The notes beneath the pieces are model-generated. The model was not told where the DNA came from and searched no databases. It saw nothing but the letters and a program-made list of their open reading frames with translations. A program made the position numbers and the translations under genes. Positions 7,725 through 16,307 of a DNA stretch of 64,000 nucleotides are shown here, piece after piece. The stretch comes from Acinetobacter variabilis (GTDB lineage Bacteria; Pseudomonadota; Gammaproteobacteria; Pseudomonadales; Moraxellaceae), in the NCBI RefSeq assembly GCF_000369625.1, contig NZ_KB850111.1:314038-378037 (forward strand), in the 5' to 3' direction. The stretch's first letter is position 1. Every line of letters starts with the position of its first letter.

Positions 7725-9185
7725 GTGAAACTCGACCCCATCGACCCACAAAAATTTACCGATTTTGTCAGCTACTCAGAAAAAAAACGTACCCCTTGGG
7801 AACGCTTTCTGGACAAAATCAAACCGCGCTCTGCAGCAATGCGAACCACTGTACTGGTGGTCTTTGTGGTCTGTTTCAGCCTGTTCATGTCAATCTGGTT
7901 TTTCTGGCGCACACTTTATTTACCTGAAATTCAGCAACATGCACGTTATTTGGCTATGGAGCTGGAAATTCTCAATAATCCGGACCTGCGTCTTTATCAT
8001 AAAGAACAGGAAGTCGATATTGATACCTGGCTCAAAAACCGGATCGGAATCGAATATGTCACCAATCCGGCTGAATATCCGAATGTAAAAGACAAGGTCA
8101 TTGCCGAATTCTTTACTAACCAGATTGAAACCAAACTGGCCAAAGAATTAAGAATCGAACAGGCAACCGTTTATTTCCAGTTCAAGCCAAGTCCACGCAT
8201 CTGGATTCAAACTCCAGAAATGAATGGCAACTGGGTACGTGAGCCTCTTAAAACCTATGCCAACTATAGCCCTGAACTGATTCTAGGCTGGCTGTTGGGT
8301 ACGCCACTCATTGCCGGAATTATTATCCTGACCCTGGTGCGTCAGCTGAACCGCCCTTTACGCCGCTTGCAGAATGCAGCAAACAGCTATAGTAAAAATG
8401 GTTCCGCTCCTTATCTGGATACCAATCATGGTCCGCTGGAAATCCGTCAGGTGAATCATGCCTTTAACCAGATGATTTATACCTTGGATCAAACCGAGCG
8501 TGATCGTCGAATCATGCTCGCGGGGATTTCACATGACCTGCGTACACCGTTGACCCGTATCCGTCTTAGCGCAGAAATGATGCCGGATGAAGACTTTCTC
8601 AAGGAAGGCCTGATTTATGACGTCGAGGATATGGATGCCATTCTGAACCAGTTCATTTCCTATATGCGGGATGGCTCCGATGAAGAGCTGCAAGAAACCA
8701 ATGTCAATGTACTGTTGCAGGAACTGGTCAAGCAGTTTAAGCCACTCGATATTCGCTTTACACCTCAAGAGATACCACTGGTTGAAGTACGCAGTATGTC
8801 GCTGAAACGCCTGATTGGTAACCTGATCAACAACTCGAAACGCTATGGTGCAGAACCGATTGAGCTTGCTGCCTATGTGCAGGACCATAAACTGATGATC
8901 AGTGTGGCCGATCATGGTGAAGGGATTCCAGAAGACCAGATTGAAGCGCTGATGCAACCCTTTGTTCGTGGAAATTCTGCGCGTACCGTACAAGGCAGTG
9001 GTCTGGGTCTGGCCATTGTCAAACGTATTGTAGATATTCACTCAGGTGAGCTGCATATCCAGAATCGGCCTGAAGGCGGTCTGGAAGCCATTATTGCCTT
9101 ACCTCTGAAAACAGCAGATTCAGAGGCACCTACTGCCCCAACCACCTTGGATAAAATTCGTCAAACGCTCACTGATCACTTCTAG
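7725..9185 (+). CDS. envZ: Sensor histidine kinase EnvZ
   Basis: This 486-residue kinase has a first membrane helix at about residues 45-66, a periplasmic domain to about 180, a second helix (LILGWLLGTPLIAGIIIL), a HAMP linker, and the phospho-acceptor His in GISHDLRTPLTRIRLS near residue 268. It also has an N box (NLINNSKRYG) and ATP lids (DHGEGIP, GSGLGLAIV). This is the EnvZ layout, and the gene follows ompR. The GTG start at 7725 has an AGGA ribosome-binding site seven bases upstream. EnvZ phosphorylates and dephosphorylates OmpR. The long spacer means the pair may not be translationally coupled, unlike the overlapping E. coli genes. The stop codon lies in the loop of a stem-loop at 9173-9195. 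Confidence 0.92.
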   Translation: MKLDPIDPQKFTDFVSYSEKKRTPWERFLDKIKPRSAAMRTTVLVVFVVCFSLFMSIWFFWRTLYLPEIQQHARYLAMELEILNNPDLRLYHKEQEVDIDTWLKNRIGIEYVTNPAEYPNVKDKVIAEFFTNQIETKLAKELRIEQATVYFQFKPSPRIWIQTPEMNGNWVREPLKTYANYSPELILGWLLGTPLIAGIIILTLVRQLNRPLRRLQNAANSYSKNGSAPYLDTNHGPLEIRQVNHAFNQMIYTLDQTERDRRIMLAGISHDLRTPLTRIRLSAEMMPDEDFLKEGLIYDVEDMDAILNQFISYMRDGSDEELQETNVNVLLQELVKQFKPLDIRFTPQEIPLVEVRSMSLKRLIGNLINNSKRYGAEPIELAAYVQDHKLMISVADHGEGIPEDQIEALMQPFVRGNSARTVQGSGLGLAIVKRIVDIHSGELHIQNRPEGGLEAIIALPLKTADSEAPTAPTTLDKIRQTLTDHF

Positions 9186-9195
9186 TAAGTGATCA
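9173..9195 (+). other. Stem-loop spanning the envZ stop codon
   Basis: The perfect nine-base arms TGATCACTT and AAGTGATCA enclose the loop CTAGT, which contains the TAG stop codon of envZ. No T-run follows, so it is more likely a 3'-end stabilising structure or protein-binding palindrome than a classical terminator. Confidence 0.5.
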
Positions 9196-9390
9196 CAAAA
9201 GCATCAAACGACTTTTTAGTATTTCTATACAATTCATTTTAATTTTCAATAATTCAATTATTTAAAAAACATCATTTTTCATTATACCTACATTTAGCTA
9301 AAAAATTAGACCTTAGCCTAACACCTATGCAAAATACATTTTTTGATCGGTACAATCCGTATCATTATTTAAGAATTTATGAGAGTTGAA

Positions 9391-10908
9391 ATGTCTTTAG
9401 ATCGTATCCGTTTAGCCTCCCTACACAACAAAGTCATCAGCCCTGAACAAGCTGCTGAATTCATCGAAGATGGTATGACTGTGGGTATGAGTGGCTTTAC
9501 TCGCGCTGGTGAAGCGAAGGCGGTTCCTTTAGCTTTAGTACAACGCGCAAAAGCAAATCCATTAAAGATCACGTTAATTACTGGTGCATCACTAGGGAAC
9601 GATCTAGACAAACAATTGACTGAAGCTGGTGTATTGGCACGCCGTTTACCGTTCCAGGTCGATAACACTTTACGTAAAGCGATCAATAAAGGCGAAGTGA
9701 TGTTCATCGATCAGCATTTGTCTGAAACAGTTGAACAGATGCGTAACCAGCAGTTGAAAAAACCTGATGTAGCGGTAATTGAAGCAGTTGCGATCACTGA
9801 AGATGGCGGCATCATTCCAACAACTTCTGTAGGTAACTCTGCAAGTTTTGCAATTTTTGCTGAAAAAGTGATTGTAGAAATCAATACGAATTTAAGCCCG
9901 GCATTTGAAGGCTTGCACGATATCTACATCCCGACATATCGTCCAACGCGTCAAGCGATTCCATTGACTCAAGTGGATGAGCGTATCGGTACGCATGCGA
10001 TCAATATCGATCCATCTAAAATTGTTGGTATCGTATTTAACAGCGAATTGCATGACTCTCCATCTACTGTGACCGCACCAGATGATGAGACTCAAAGTAT
10101 TGCCAACCATTTGATCGCTTTCTTTGAAAAAGAAGTGGCTGAAGACCGTCTACCGAAAAACCTCGGGCCTCTTCAAGCAGGGATTGGTTCAATCGCAAAT
10201 GCGGTATTGACGGGTCTGAAAGATTCAAACTTCGAAGACTTGATCATGTACTCAGAAGTACTACAAGACTGTACCTTTGAATTGATCGACGCAGGTAAGA
10301 TGAAGTTTGCTTCAGGTTCTTCAATTACACTTTCTGCTAAATATGGCGAGAAAGTATTTAACAACCTTGAGCAATACAAAGACAAACTGGTATTACGTCC
10401 ACAAGAGATCTCTAACCACCCTGAACTGGTACGTCGTTTAGGTATTATCGGGATCAACACTGCGCTTGAATTCGATATCTACGGTAACGTGAACTCAACT
10501 CACGTTTGTGGTACCAAAATGATGAACGGTATCGGTGGTTCAGGTGACTTCGCACGTAATGCGCACTTGGCAATCTTCGTGACCAAATCAATTGCGAAAG
10601 GTGGCGACATCTCTTCAGTAGTACCATTCGCGTCTCACGTAGACCATGCTGAACATGATGTAGATATTCTGGTAACTGAACAAGGTCTGGCAGATCTTCG
10701 TGGTCTGGCGCCACGTGAACGTGCTCGTGCGATCATCGATAACTGTGCACACCCAATGTACCGTGATGCATTGAATGACTACTTCGACCGTGCATGTGCG
10801 AAAGGTGGCCATACACCTCACCTGCTTCGTGAAGCATTATCTTGGCACTCTAACTTTGAAGAAAATGGTCATATGCTTGCAGTAGAAGCTGCAGTCAAAA
10901 CTGCTTAA
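9391..10908 (+). CDS. Acetyl-CoA hydrolase/transferase family protein (succinyl-CoA:acetate CoA-transferase type)
   Basis: This 505-residue protein matches the class I CoA-transferase/acetyl-CoA hydrolase family. The N-terminal domain has GMTVGMSGFTRAGEAK, the candidate catalytic Glu lies in MYSEVLQDC near residue 285, and the C-terminal domain has the glycine-rich segment MNGIGGSGDFARNAH. Such enzymes move CoA between acetyl-CoA and succinate or acetate, linking acetate metabolism with the TCA cycle; substrate preference is not readable here. An in-frame ATG at 9379 would add four residues; ATG at 9391 was chosen because conserved sequence begins MSLDRIRLASL. It is a single gene ending in a strong terminator. 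Codon use looks highly optimised, suggesting strong expression. Confidence 0.9.
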   Translation: MSLDRIRLASLHNKVISPEQAAEFIEDGMTVGMSGFTRAGEAKAVPLALVQRAKANPLKITLITGASLGNDLDKQLTEAGVLARRLPFQVDNTLRKAINKGEVMFIDQHLSETVEQMRNQQLKKPDVAVIEAVAITEDGGIIPTTSVGNSASFAIFAEKVIVEINTNLSPAFEGLHDIYIPTYRPTRQAIPLTQVDERIGTHAINIDPSKIVGIVFNSELHDSPSTVTAPDDETQSIANHLIAFFEKEVAEDRLPKNLGPLQAGIGSIANAVLTGLKDSNFEDLIMYSEVLQDCTFELIDAGKMKFASGSSITLSAKYGEKVFNNLEQYKDKLVLRPQEISNHPELVRRLGIIGINTALEFDIYGNVNSTHVCGTKMMNGIGGSGDFARNAHLAIFVTKSIAKGGDISSVVPFASHVDHAEHDVDILVTEQGLADLRGLAPRERARAIIDNCAHPMYRDALNDYFDRACAKGGHTPHLLREALSWHSNFEENGHMLAVEAAVKTA

Positions 10909-10923
10909 TTGACCGATTCAGAA

Positions 10924-10947
10924 AACGCCCTACGGGGCGTTTTTTTA
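10924..10947 (+). terminator. Rho-independent terminator of the CoA-transferase gene
   Basis: An AACGCCC/GGGCGTT stem with a short loop is followed by T7, starting 16 bases after the stop codon. Confidence 0.9.
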
Positions 10948-11109
10948 TGGAAAAATAAATAAACAAGGACAAATCCATCTATAAAAATCTGATCAGATTA
11001 ACTTCTTAAATATTTTGAATGATTAAACTGCACTTAGTTTGGATGCAGGGCTTTAAATTCCAGTTCTTCACCCTCATACTTCTACCAAGACAAAGATTAG
11101 AGACATGAC

Positions 11110-11805
11110 ATGCGCGTAGATATTTGGTCAGATGTGGTCTGCCCTTTTTGCTATATTGGTAAAAAACGTCTGGAAGCTGCTGCAAAGGAAAGTGGGATTG
11201 AACTTGAAGTCCATTGGCATAGTTTTCAGCTAGATCCTGAAGCACCAGTCCGTCAGGAAGTTTCCAACTCTGAGCGTTTGGCACAAAAATATGGCCGCTC
11301 AGTGCCAGAAGTTGAAGACATGCAGCGCAATATTGCAGCCATGGCTAAACAGGAAGGCATTGAATTTAACTGGGAAGGCGCCAATTCTGGCAATACCTTG
11401 AATGCGCATCGCATCATTCACCTGGCACAAAGCAAAGGTCTAGGCAATGAAGCTCAGGAAGCCTTTTTCTACAGCTATATGACGCAAGGCCTGCCAATTG
11501 GTGAACGTGAAACGCTGGAAGATGTCGCAGCGCGTATTGGCCTGAACCCGGTTGAAGTAGATGATTTACTCGACTCGGATGAATTTGCGGATTTTGTTAA
11601 ATTTGACCAGGAAGTAGCGCGTGACCAGCTCAAAGTTACCGGTGTACCTTTCTTCGTTTTTGACCAGCGTATTGCTTTGGCAGGTGCTCAGCCGAAGGAA
11701 GTTTTCTTGCAAGTCCTTGAAAAGGCATTAGAGGAGCCACAGGAACAGCCAGCAGCTGATCAGTGTTCTACAGATGCTTGTGATGTTCCGGCAAAGCCTG
11801 AATAA
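11110..11805 (+). CDS. DsbA family oxidoreductase (FrnE-like)
   Basis: This 231-residue protein has a thioredoxin-like fold beginning MRVDIWSDVVCPFC. The CPFC active-site pair is at residues 11-14, and cis-Pro follows in TGVPFFVFD near residue 179. The pattern and the lack of a signal peptide fit cytosolic FrnE/DsbA-like thiol oxidoreductases (also described as 2-hydroxychromene-2-carboxylate isomerase-like). The tail contains two more Cys residues in a polar stretch (QCSTDACDVP), which may form an extra redox pair. It is a single gene with a purine-rich ribosome-binding region (AGAGAC) upstream and a shared bidirectional terminator downstream. Confidence 0.9.
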   Translation: MRVDIWSDVVCPFCYIGKKRLEAAAKESGIELEVHWHSFQLDPEAPVRQEVSNSERLAQKYGRSVPEVEDMQRNIAAMAKQEGIEFNWEGANSGNTLNAHRIIHLAQSKGLGNEAQEAFFYSYMTQGLPIGERETLEDVAARIGLNPVEVDDLLDSDEFADFVKFDQEVARDQLKVTGVPFFVFDQRIALAGAQPKEVFLQVLEKALEEPQEQPAADQCSTDACDVPAKPE

Positions 11806-11824
11806 AAACTAAATCAAATCAAAA

Positions 11825-11851
11825 AATCCCCATTCAAGATGGGGATTTTTT
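11825..11851. terminator. Bidirectional terminator between dsbA-like gene and dodecin
   Basis: The arms AATCCCC and GGGGATT are flanked by A and T runs and lie between convergent genes. Confidence 0.88.
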
Positions 11852-11865
11852 ATGGATGATATGAA

Positions 11866-12066
11866 TTATTCAACCAGAAAACTAATCTTTAGATTGACAC
11901 GATATTCGGTAATTTTATTGTCATTAATAACGACCTTCTGTTCATTGATCCAAGCACCTTGAACATTTTTAATCGTCTCTGTGACTTTCGCGATGCCAGT
12001 CTGAATTGCATCCTCAAAGCTTTTACTACTGCTTGAATTGACTTCTACCACTTTTGCAATTGCCAT
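11866..12066 (-). CDS. Dodecin family flavin-binding protein
   Basis: This 66-residue protein matches dodecin throughout: beta strand AIAKVVEVNSSSSKSFEDAI, a single helix with IAKVTETIKNVQGAWI, and a final strand ending YRVNLKISFLVE. The Trp in the GAWI motif is the residue that stacks against flavin in characterised dodecins. Dodecins assemble into hollow dodecamers that store and protect flavins (or CoA in some bacteria). It is transcribed alone, facing the dsbA-like gene, with which it shares a terminator. Confidence 0.92.
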   Translation of the reverse strand: MAIAKVVEVNSSSSKSFEDAIQTGIAKVTETIKNVQGAWINEQKVVINDNKITEYRVNLKISFLVE

Positions 12067-12481
12067 GATTCAACACTCACTCTGTGAAGATAGAAACATT
12101 CATCTTAGTTGATTTAAATTTCTCTACAGCTCTTAGCAAACAAGCGATAGCAAAAACTTACAGGGAATGAACAAATACTAATCTGTCATTACTGTTTTAA
12201 AAAAATTTAAATCTAGTTCTCTATTTTCGATAATCAACAAATAAATGTTTGCTTAAAAGCTTCTAAAACATCTAAAAAATGTATAAAAAACAATCCAAAA
12301 CCGTCTAGAGCAAATATTCTAATACATTGTTTTATAGAGTATTTTATCTAAATTTAGTTGCTTTTCTTGCCGATTTGATCATTTTTTATTAATTGCCATT
12401 TGATATTATTTTTCACGTGATTTAGGACTAACTTTTCCCTTGTTCAAACTCTTGAACACCCAGATATCAAAAGGTCATGTT
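12067..12481. other. Gene-free A/T-rich stretch
   Basis: This 415 bp region lies between the divergent dodecin gene and a small secreted-protein gene. It is very A/T-rich and presumably contains both promoters. I see no convincing ORF, hairpin terminator, tRNA or repeat, and no promoter good enough to place. Confidence 0.5.
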
Positions 12482-12649
12482 ATGAAAACTGTTAAATTTT
12501 TATGCGCAGCAACTGTGATGGCTTTTTCTCTACAAGCTTCAGCACAAATGGCTCAAGTGGTTTATCTTCCAGATTTCCCTGTGAGCAAAGCACCAGTTGA
12601 AACTGTAGCAACAGATACTGCAACTGCAGAAACTGAAAAAGCGGCTTAA
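12482..12649 (+). CDS. Small secreted protein of unknown function
   Basis: This 55-residue product starts MKTVKFLCAATVMAFSLQASA, a textbook signal peptide with a predicted cut after ASA, near residue 21. The mature part is only about 34 residues: a short segment MAQVVYLPDFPVSKAP and then a Thr/Ala/Glu-rich tail. An AAAAGG ribosome-binding site seven bases upstream supports this start over the in-frame TTG at 12440. A clean terminator follows. Family not recognised. It is probably a small periplasmic peptide. Confidence 0.7.
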   Translation: MKTVKFLCAATVMAFSLQASAQMAQVVYLPDFPVSKAPVETVATDTATAETEKAA

Positions 12650-12671
12650 GTCTTTAAGCGAAATCTCCCAG

Positions 12672-12697
12672 CAGGCTGAATTCTTCAGCCTGTTTTT
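12672..12697 (+). terminator. Rho-independent terminator of the small secreted-protein gene
   Basis: The perfect nine-base arms CAGGCTGAA and TTCAGCCTG, with loop TTC, are followed by T5. Confidence 0.92.
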
Positions 12698-12900
12698 ATT
12701 TCAGGGCTTCGAAAATTTAACTTGTTCTTCTATTTAAAGAGCATTAAAAACCTCATTATTTTTTATTTTGATTTCATTCACTTTTTATTCAAAAACAACT
12801 ACCAAATTCGCTTAAAAAATACTCAAAATAATCAAGTATTTTGTCAAACAGATGCTTATAATCAGAACCTGATCTTTTATTGATTTCAGACTTTCTTGTT

Positions 12901-13080
12901 ATGAACCAGCTTCAAGCATTAATACAGGGAAAAATTTCTCCGCAGGCAATTTCTGTGGATTTTTTGATTGAAATGGCTGAGCGTTATCCAGATCCCAACT
13001 CTATCGAATACAAACTGGTAGAACTCGCGGTCAATATAATCATGGCCAAGACACTGGATAAAGCACTCAAATATATCTAG
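12901..13080 (+). CDS. Hypothetical 59-residue protein
   Basis: A short acidic, helical protein (starting MNQLQALIQGKISP) has no signal peptide or membrane segment. Its stop codon lies nine bases before the start of the 472-residue gene that follows, so the two are almost certainly co-transcribed. The ATG has no obvious ribosome-binding site; an in-frame TTG at 12880 is the alternative start. Family not recognised. The likely role is as partner or chaperone of the next gene product, which is inference from spacing only. Confidence 0.6.
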   Translation: MNQLQALIQGKISPQAISVDFLIEMAERYPDPNSIEYKLVELAVNIIMAKTLDKALKYI

Positions 13081-13089
13081 AGAGCTAAA

Positions 13090-14508
13090 ATGAATGCTTT
13101 AGAAAAAGCAAAATTAATTAAAGAATTAAATGAATTGGGGCAGCAACTAGAACATAAATCCCTCAGTTTATATGAAGCCGCCCGAACCAAAAAACGACTC
13201 CAGGATATTTTTCATCTCTGTGATGAACCTGTTTTTAAAAATCAGATTTTAAGTTTTAAATCCCGTGTCCAGCCGGAGATGGCAGCACATCAGTTTGCAG
13301 CGAGCACCCAGTTTCATCACCGTTATCGCGGTTATTTTAAGGACCTTGTCCAGCTGCAACAGGCACTCACTGCACATTCAGAAACAGGTTGGGCCTTTTT
13401 TCATCAGCCACAAAAAGGCTGGCAAATCTGGTTGGGTCCTGTAGACCAATCTGATTTTTTACATAGTGAATGGGATGAATTAGTAAATTCCCGCAACTGG
13501 CTTTTACAACAACAGCAACAAGGCGCATATTTTCCTCTCGATCCCCAACTGGATATTCCGGCTTTATCTGTTCAGGATGCCGAATTCGATACGCTTACCC
13601 TGGAAATCGCGCGTTATCATCAGGGCAGTTTGCAGATCCAGACCAAGATCACTGCACCTCAACTGTCTAAAACAATTAAACCTGATTTAGACAGAGCAAC
13701 TAGCGAAACAGAAGAAGCTAAAACAGCTGAGCTGTCTATAGAAATAGACAACACAGATAGTTCATCCTCTCTTTTGATAATAGATGAAAATATTACTTTC
13801 CCTGAATCTATACAGCTAGGTGAATTCTCTGCTCTGCTGCATCCATTAGAACATGCTGGAGCGACTATACGGCGTCTCTGTGCCCTAGAATTACAACCGA
13901 CTGTCTCCCAACCGGCCGATCTGGAAATAGCGCTATATTATGCCGAGGAAGAGCACTGGCAGGCACGTCCTGTTTATCTCTCCATGCAGACCGATCAGCA
14001 AGGGCAAGGTCTGAAATATCTGATGCTCTTAGGCGCACCGAGCCTCTTGCAGGCCAATTCCTGTATCCAGCACTGGGGCACGCAACGTGGACGGCGTTGT
14101 ATAGAGATAAAATCCATATCATGGGCAGCTTTAGGTGCCTGTCTTGATCAGATAGATCTTTTCAGTGAAATATATCTGCAACAAGCCGAAACGGTCTGGA
14201 TGCCTGAGGAAAGCTATGCCTATATTCCGGCTCGGTGTATTCATCAAAAGAAATTTATCAATTTTGAGGAAGCGCCCGCTGATTTTTCTACTCCAATTTT
14301 ATTGCTACAGGAACATCAGAAAATTCGGGTGATTCATGGAGAACGTCGCCTGGCATTGTCCAATCAGGAAATCGCTTATCCTTATTTAATGCTCAAACGT
14401 GATAAGGATTTGAATTGGCAAAAAATTCATCAAATTGTTTTAGGATTGTCACAGCCGGTACGGGTTTTAGATTTTTATATGGCAATTCAGGCACAAATCA
14501 TTAAATAA
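13090..14508 (+). CDS. Hypothetical 472-residue protein, second gene of a two-gene unit
   Basis: The start has a good AGAGAG ribosome-binding site. The N-terminal 65 residues are Lys/Glu/Leu-rich and probably coiled-coil (LIKELNELGQQLEHK). Then comes a segment rich in aromatics (GWAFFHQPQKGWQIWLG) and an acidic Thr/Ser/Glu linker around residues 205-235. The long C-terminal region lacks motifs I know. There is no signal peptide or transmembrane helix, so it is cytosolic. No catalytic signature is visible. It is tightly linked to the 59-residue gene upstream and followed by an unrelated outer-membrane protein gene after 94 bases. Confidence 0.72.
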   Translation: MNALEKAKLIKELNELGQQLEHKSLSLYEAARTKKRLQDIFHLCDEPVFKNQILSFKSRVQPEMAAHQFAASTQFHHRYRGYFKDLVQLQQALTAHSETGWAFFHQPQKGWQIWLGPVDQSDFLHSEWDELVNSRNWLLQQQQQGAYFPLDPQLDIPALSVQDAEFDTLTLEIARYHQGSLQIQTKITAPQLSKTIKPDLDRATSETEEAKTAELSIEIDNTDSSSSLLIIDENITFPESIQLGEFSALLHPLEHAGATIRRLCALELQPTVSQPADLEIALYYAEEEHWQARPVYLSMQTDQQGQGLKYLMLLGAPSLLQANSCIQHWGTQRGRRCIEIKSISWAALGACLDQIDLFSEIYLQQAETVWMPEESYAYIPARCIHQKKFINFEEAPADFSTPILLLQEHQKIRVIHGERRLALSNQEIAYPYLMLKRDKDLNWQKIHQIVLGLSQPVRVLDFYMAIQAQIIK

Positions 14509-14602
14509 TTGATGTAGTTATGTAGTTTATCCTTGCTTTTTTTCCTTATTTTTTAGAAAACTAGCGCAGTAAATAAAATACGATAAGAGCAAGAATCAAC
14601 TC

Positions 14603-15766
14603 ATGCGAATAAACCAAATTACTCGAATCTTATTGCTATCACTTGGCGTGGGATTAAGTAGTAGCCCAGTTTGGGCAGAAGCATCTCCTACAGAACCTGC
14701 AGAAACAGAACAGCCTACAGGTACAGGTACAGGTACAGGTACAGGTACAGGTACAGGTACAGGTACAGGTACAGGTACAGGTACAGGTATTTTAGATCAG
14801 ATTCCACGCTTGATCGATGCCACGCCTACGATTTTACCTGAACAGTCAGACGAAGCGATGGTGCCCACCACCGAAGAAACAGAAGATAAATCTTGGGCTG
14901 ACAAAAAGCAGAAAAGAATCCGTGAATGGGCAGACCGCACCGCACATAAGATTGATAACTGGTTTGGCCAGACCAACCCGGATGAGCCAGCAACTGCGAC
15001 TTTGCGAATCATCCTGGATAATAGCTGGGACAAATATGAAAACTATGAAATCAAGCCGAGGATTCGAGGAAAAATCAAGCTTCCAACCTTGGAACAAAAG
15101 TTAAGTCTGGTCTTTGGTGATGACAGCCTGGATAACGAACTGGATAGCAATGTCGCAATTACCAATGAAAATCCTGGCAATGCCCGGGATAAAAATCTGG
15201 ATATTCGCCGTACCCGTGAAAACAACAGCTCGTTTGCACTACGCTGGTCAGAATTTTCAAATGGCCTACCTTTCGATAGCGATCTGGATCTGGGGGTACG
15301 TTCTGGGGATGATATCTATGTACGGGCCAAAATCAGTAAAGACTGGGCGATGCAGAATGACTTCTCTTTTCATGCCGAACAGATTTATCGCTATGGATTG
15401 CAGAGTGAAAATTATTTGCGGACCAACCTGGAACTGATCCATGCTCGTCCCAATGAGGCCTTTTTTTCCAATCAGTTAAGTTTAACCTATGCAGATGAGC
15501 AGGAAGACGATTTGACCTGGGACAACTATACCTTCAGACAGCATCAATTTTTCCAGGGCAACCGCTTTAACTATGGCATCTATACGGGCGGCTATCTGGA
15601 TGATAAAGATTTACGCTTAAATCGCTGGGGACCTTATGTGTCCTGGAGACAGCCTTTCTTACGTGAATGGTTCTTTGTGCAAGGCGACCTGAACTATCTG
15701 AATGATGACCGACTGGACCGAAGCCATTATCTGGGTGCGATGGTACGTCTTGAGGCCATTTTCTAA
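14603..15766 (+). CDS. Probable outer-membrane beta-barrel protein with a Thr-Gly repeat linker
   Basis: This 387-residue protein starts with a signal peptide ending at about residue 25 (SSPVWA, then EASPTEP). Residues 39-62 are twelve Thr-Gly pairs encoded by a tandem hexanucleotide. After a charged helical stretch (ADKKQKRIREWADRTAHKI), residues from about 130 to the end show alternating polar and aromatic strands (DLDLGVRSGDDIYVRAK, FNYGIYTGGYL). The protein finishes ...LEAIF with a C-terminal Phe, as outer-membrane barrels do. Function not recognised. The layout suggests a surface or outer-membrane protein with a flexible periplasmic linker whose length can vary. It is a single gene with a bidirectional terminator downstream. 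Confidence 0.75.
   Translation: MRINQITRILLLSLGVGLSSSPVWAEASPTEPAETEQPTGTGTGTGTGTGTGTGTGTGTGTGILDQIPRLIDATPTILPEQSDEAMVPTTEETEDKSWADKKQKRIREWADRTAHKIDNWFGQTNPDEPATATLRIILDNSWDKYENYEIKPRIRGKIKLPTLEQKLSLVFGDDSLDNELDSNVAITNENPGNARDKNLDIRRTRENNSSFALRWSEFSNGLPFDSDLDLGVRSGDDIYVRAKISKDWAMQNDFSFHAEQIYRYGLQSENYLRTNLELIHARPNEAFFSNQLSLTYADEQEDDLTWDNYTFRQHQFFQGNRFNYGIYTGGYLDDKDLRLNRWGPYVSWRQPFLREWFFVQGDLNYLNDDRLDRSHYLGAMVRLEAIF
14717..14788 (+). repeat. Twelve perfect tandem copies of the hexamer ACAGGT
   Basis: 72 bases are made of exact ACAGGT units in frame with the outer-membrane protein gene, encoding (Thr-Gly)12. Gain or loss of a unit would change linker length by two residues without a frameshift. 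Confidence 0.97.
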
Positions 15767-15789
15767 ATTTGAACAAATCCGAAACTATA

Positions 15790-15815
15790 AAAGCCCATAA
15801 AATATGGGCTTTTTA
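15790..15815. terminator. Bidirectional terminator
   Basis: The arms AAAGCCCATA and TATGGGCTTT enclose a three-base loop and are flanked by A and T runs. It lies between the outer-membrane protein gene (+) and the small secreted protein gene (-). Confidence 0.88.
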
Positions 15816-15836
15816 ATGACTGAATCCAATAAGTTT

Positions 15837-16109
15837 TTATTGGCGGTGCTCAACCGTTGTAAAGGCAATACGATCACTACGAATCACACGTTTTTGCTGC
15901 AAAGAAGGCTGTTCCATCTGTGGCATATTCCATACTGCGCGGTCTGTACGCTGCATTCGTTTTACTTTTGGCGCTTCTTTTTTCATTGGTGCCTGAAAAG
16001 TAATACGATCGCTACGAGTCACTTTTTTGGACTCAGTATCGGCCATTGTGGCTGCGCTTATTGACATCAGAATGATTGCACTCAGACTCATCATCAGTGA
16101 TTTTTTCAT
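15837..16109 (-). CDS. Small secreted protein with three degenerate RSDRI-type repeats
   Basis: This 90-residue protein has a signal peptide (MKKSLMMSLSAIILMSISAA, cut near ATMA, residue 23). The mature part contains three copies of a basic unit: VTRSDRITFQAP, MQRTDRAVWNMP and VIRSDRIAFTTV. They are spaced about 24 residues apart and separated by Lys/Gln/Pro/Met-rich linkers. The family is not known to me. The mature protein is strongly basic, which could fit binding to an acidic surface or envelope polymer, but that is a guess. The start has a GGGAGAA ribosome-binding site. Confidence 0.72.
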   Translation of the reverse strand: MKKSLMMSLSAIILMSISAATMADTESKKVTRSDRITFQAPMKKEAPKVKRMQRTDRAVWNMPQMEQPSLQQKRVIRSDRIAFTTVEHRQ

Positions 16110-16269
16110 GGGAGAATTCTCTCAACTTAATAATCGTTATTATAAATTAATATTTTAATTATTATCTATTTTTTAGATTTAAAACTTAAAGGTATTTTTT
16201 TATTCTGGCTATCGCTTTTTTAAATCATTAAAGGGGAATTCAAGTCTTAAACGATAAATTCAGAATATA

Positions 16270-16295
16270 AAAAATCCCTCCGTAGAGGGATTTTT
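16270..16295 (-). terminator. Rho-independent terminator of htpG
   Basis: Perfect 11-base arms with core ATCCCTC/GAGGGAT and loop CGTA, flanked by A and T runs, lie 13 bases past the htpG stop codon. Confidence 0.92.
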
Positions 16296-16307
16296 GAAAT
16301 ATAAAAA

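Noticed and set aside
8529-9041. 170-codon frame antisense to envZ
   Set aside because: It mirrors envZ codons in the opposite frame and has no ribosome-binding site or independent context.
6650-9185. Possible bfmR-bfmS two-component pair
   Set aside because: The regulator is 254 residues with an OmpR-like start and the kinase has the EnvZ layout; the sequence does not read as BfmR as I know it.
14717-14788. CRISPR-like array
   Set aside because: It is a pure tandem hexamer without spacers, in frame within a gene.
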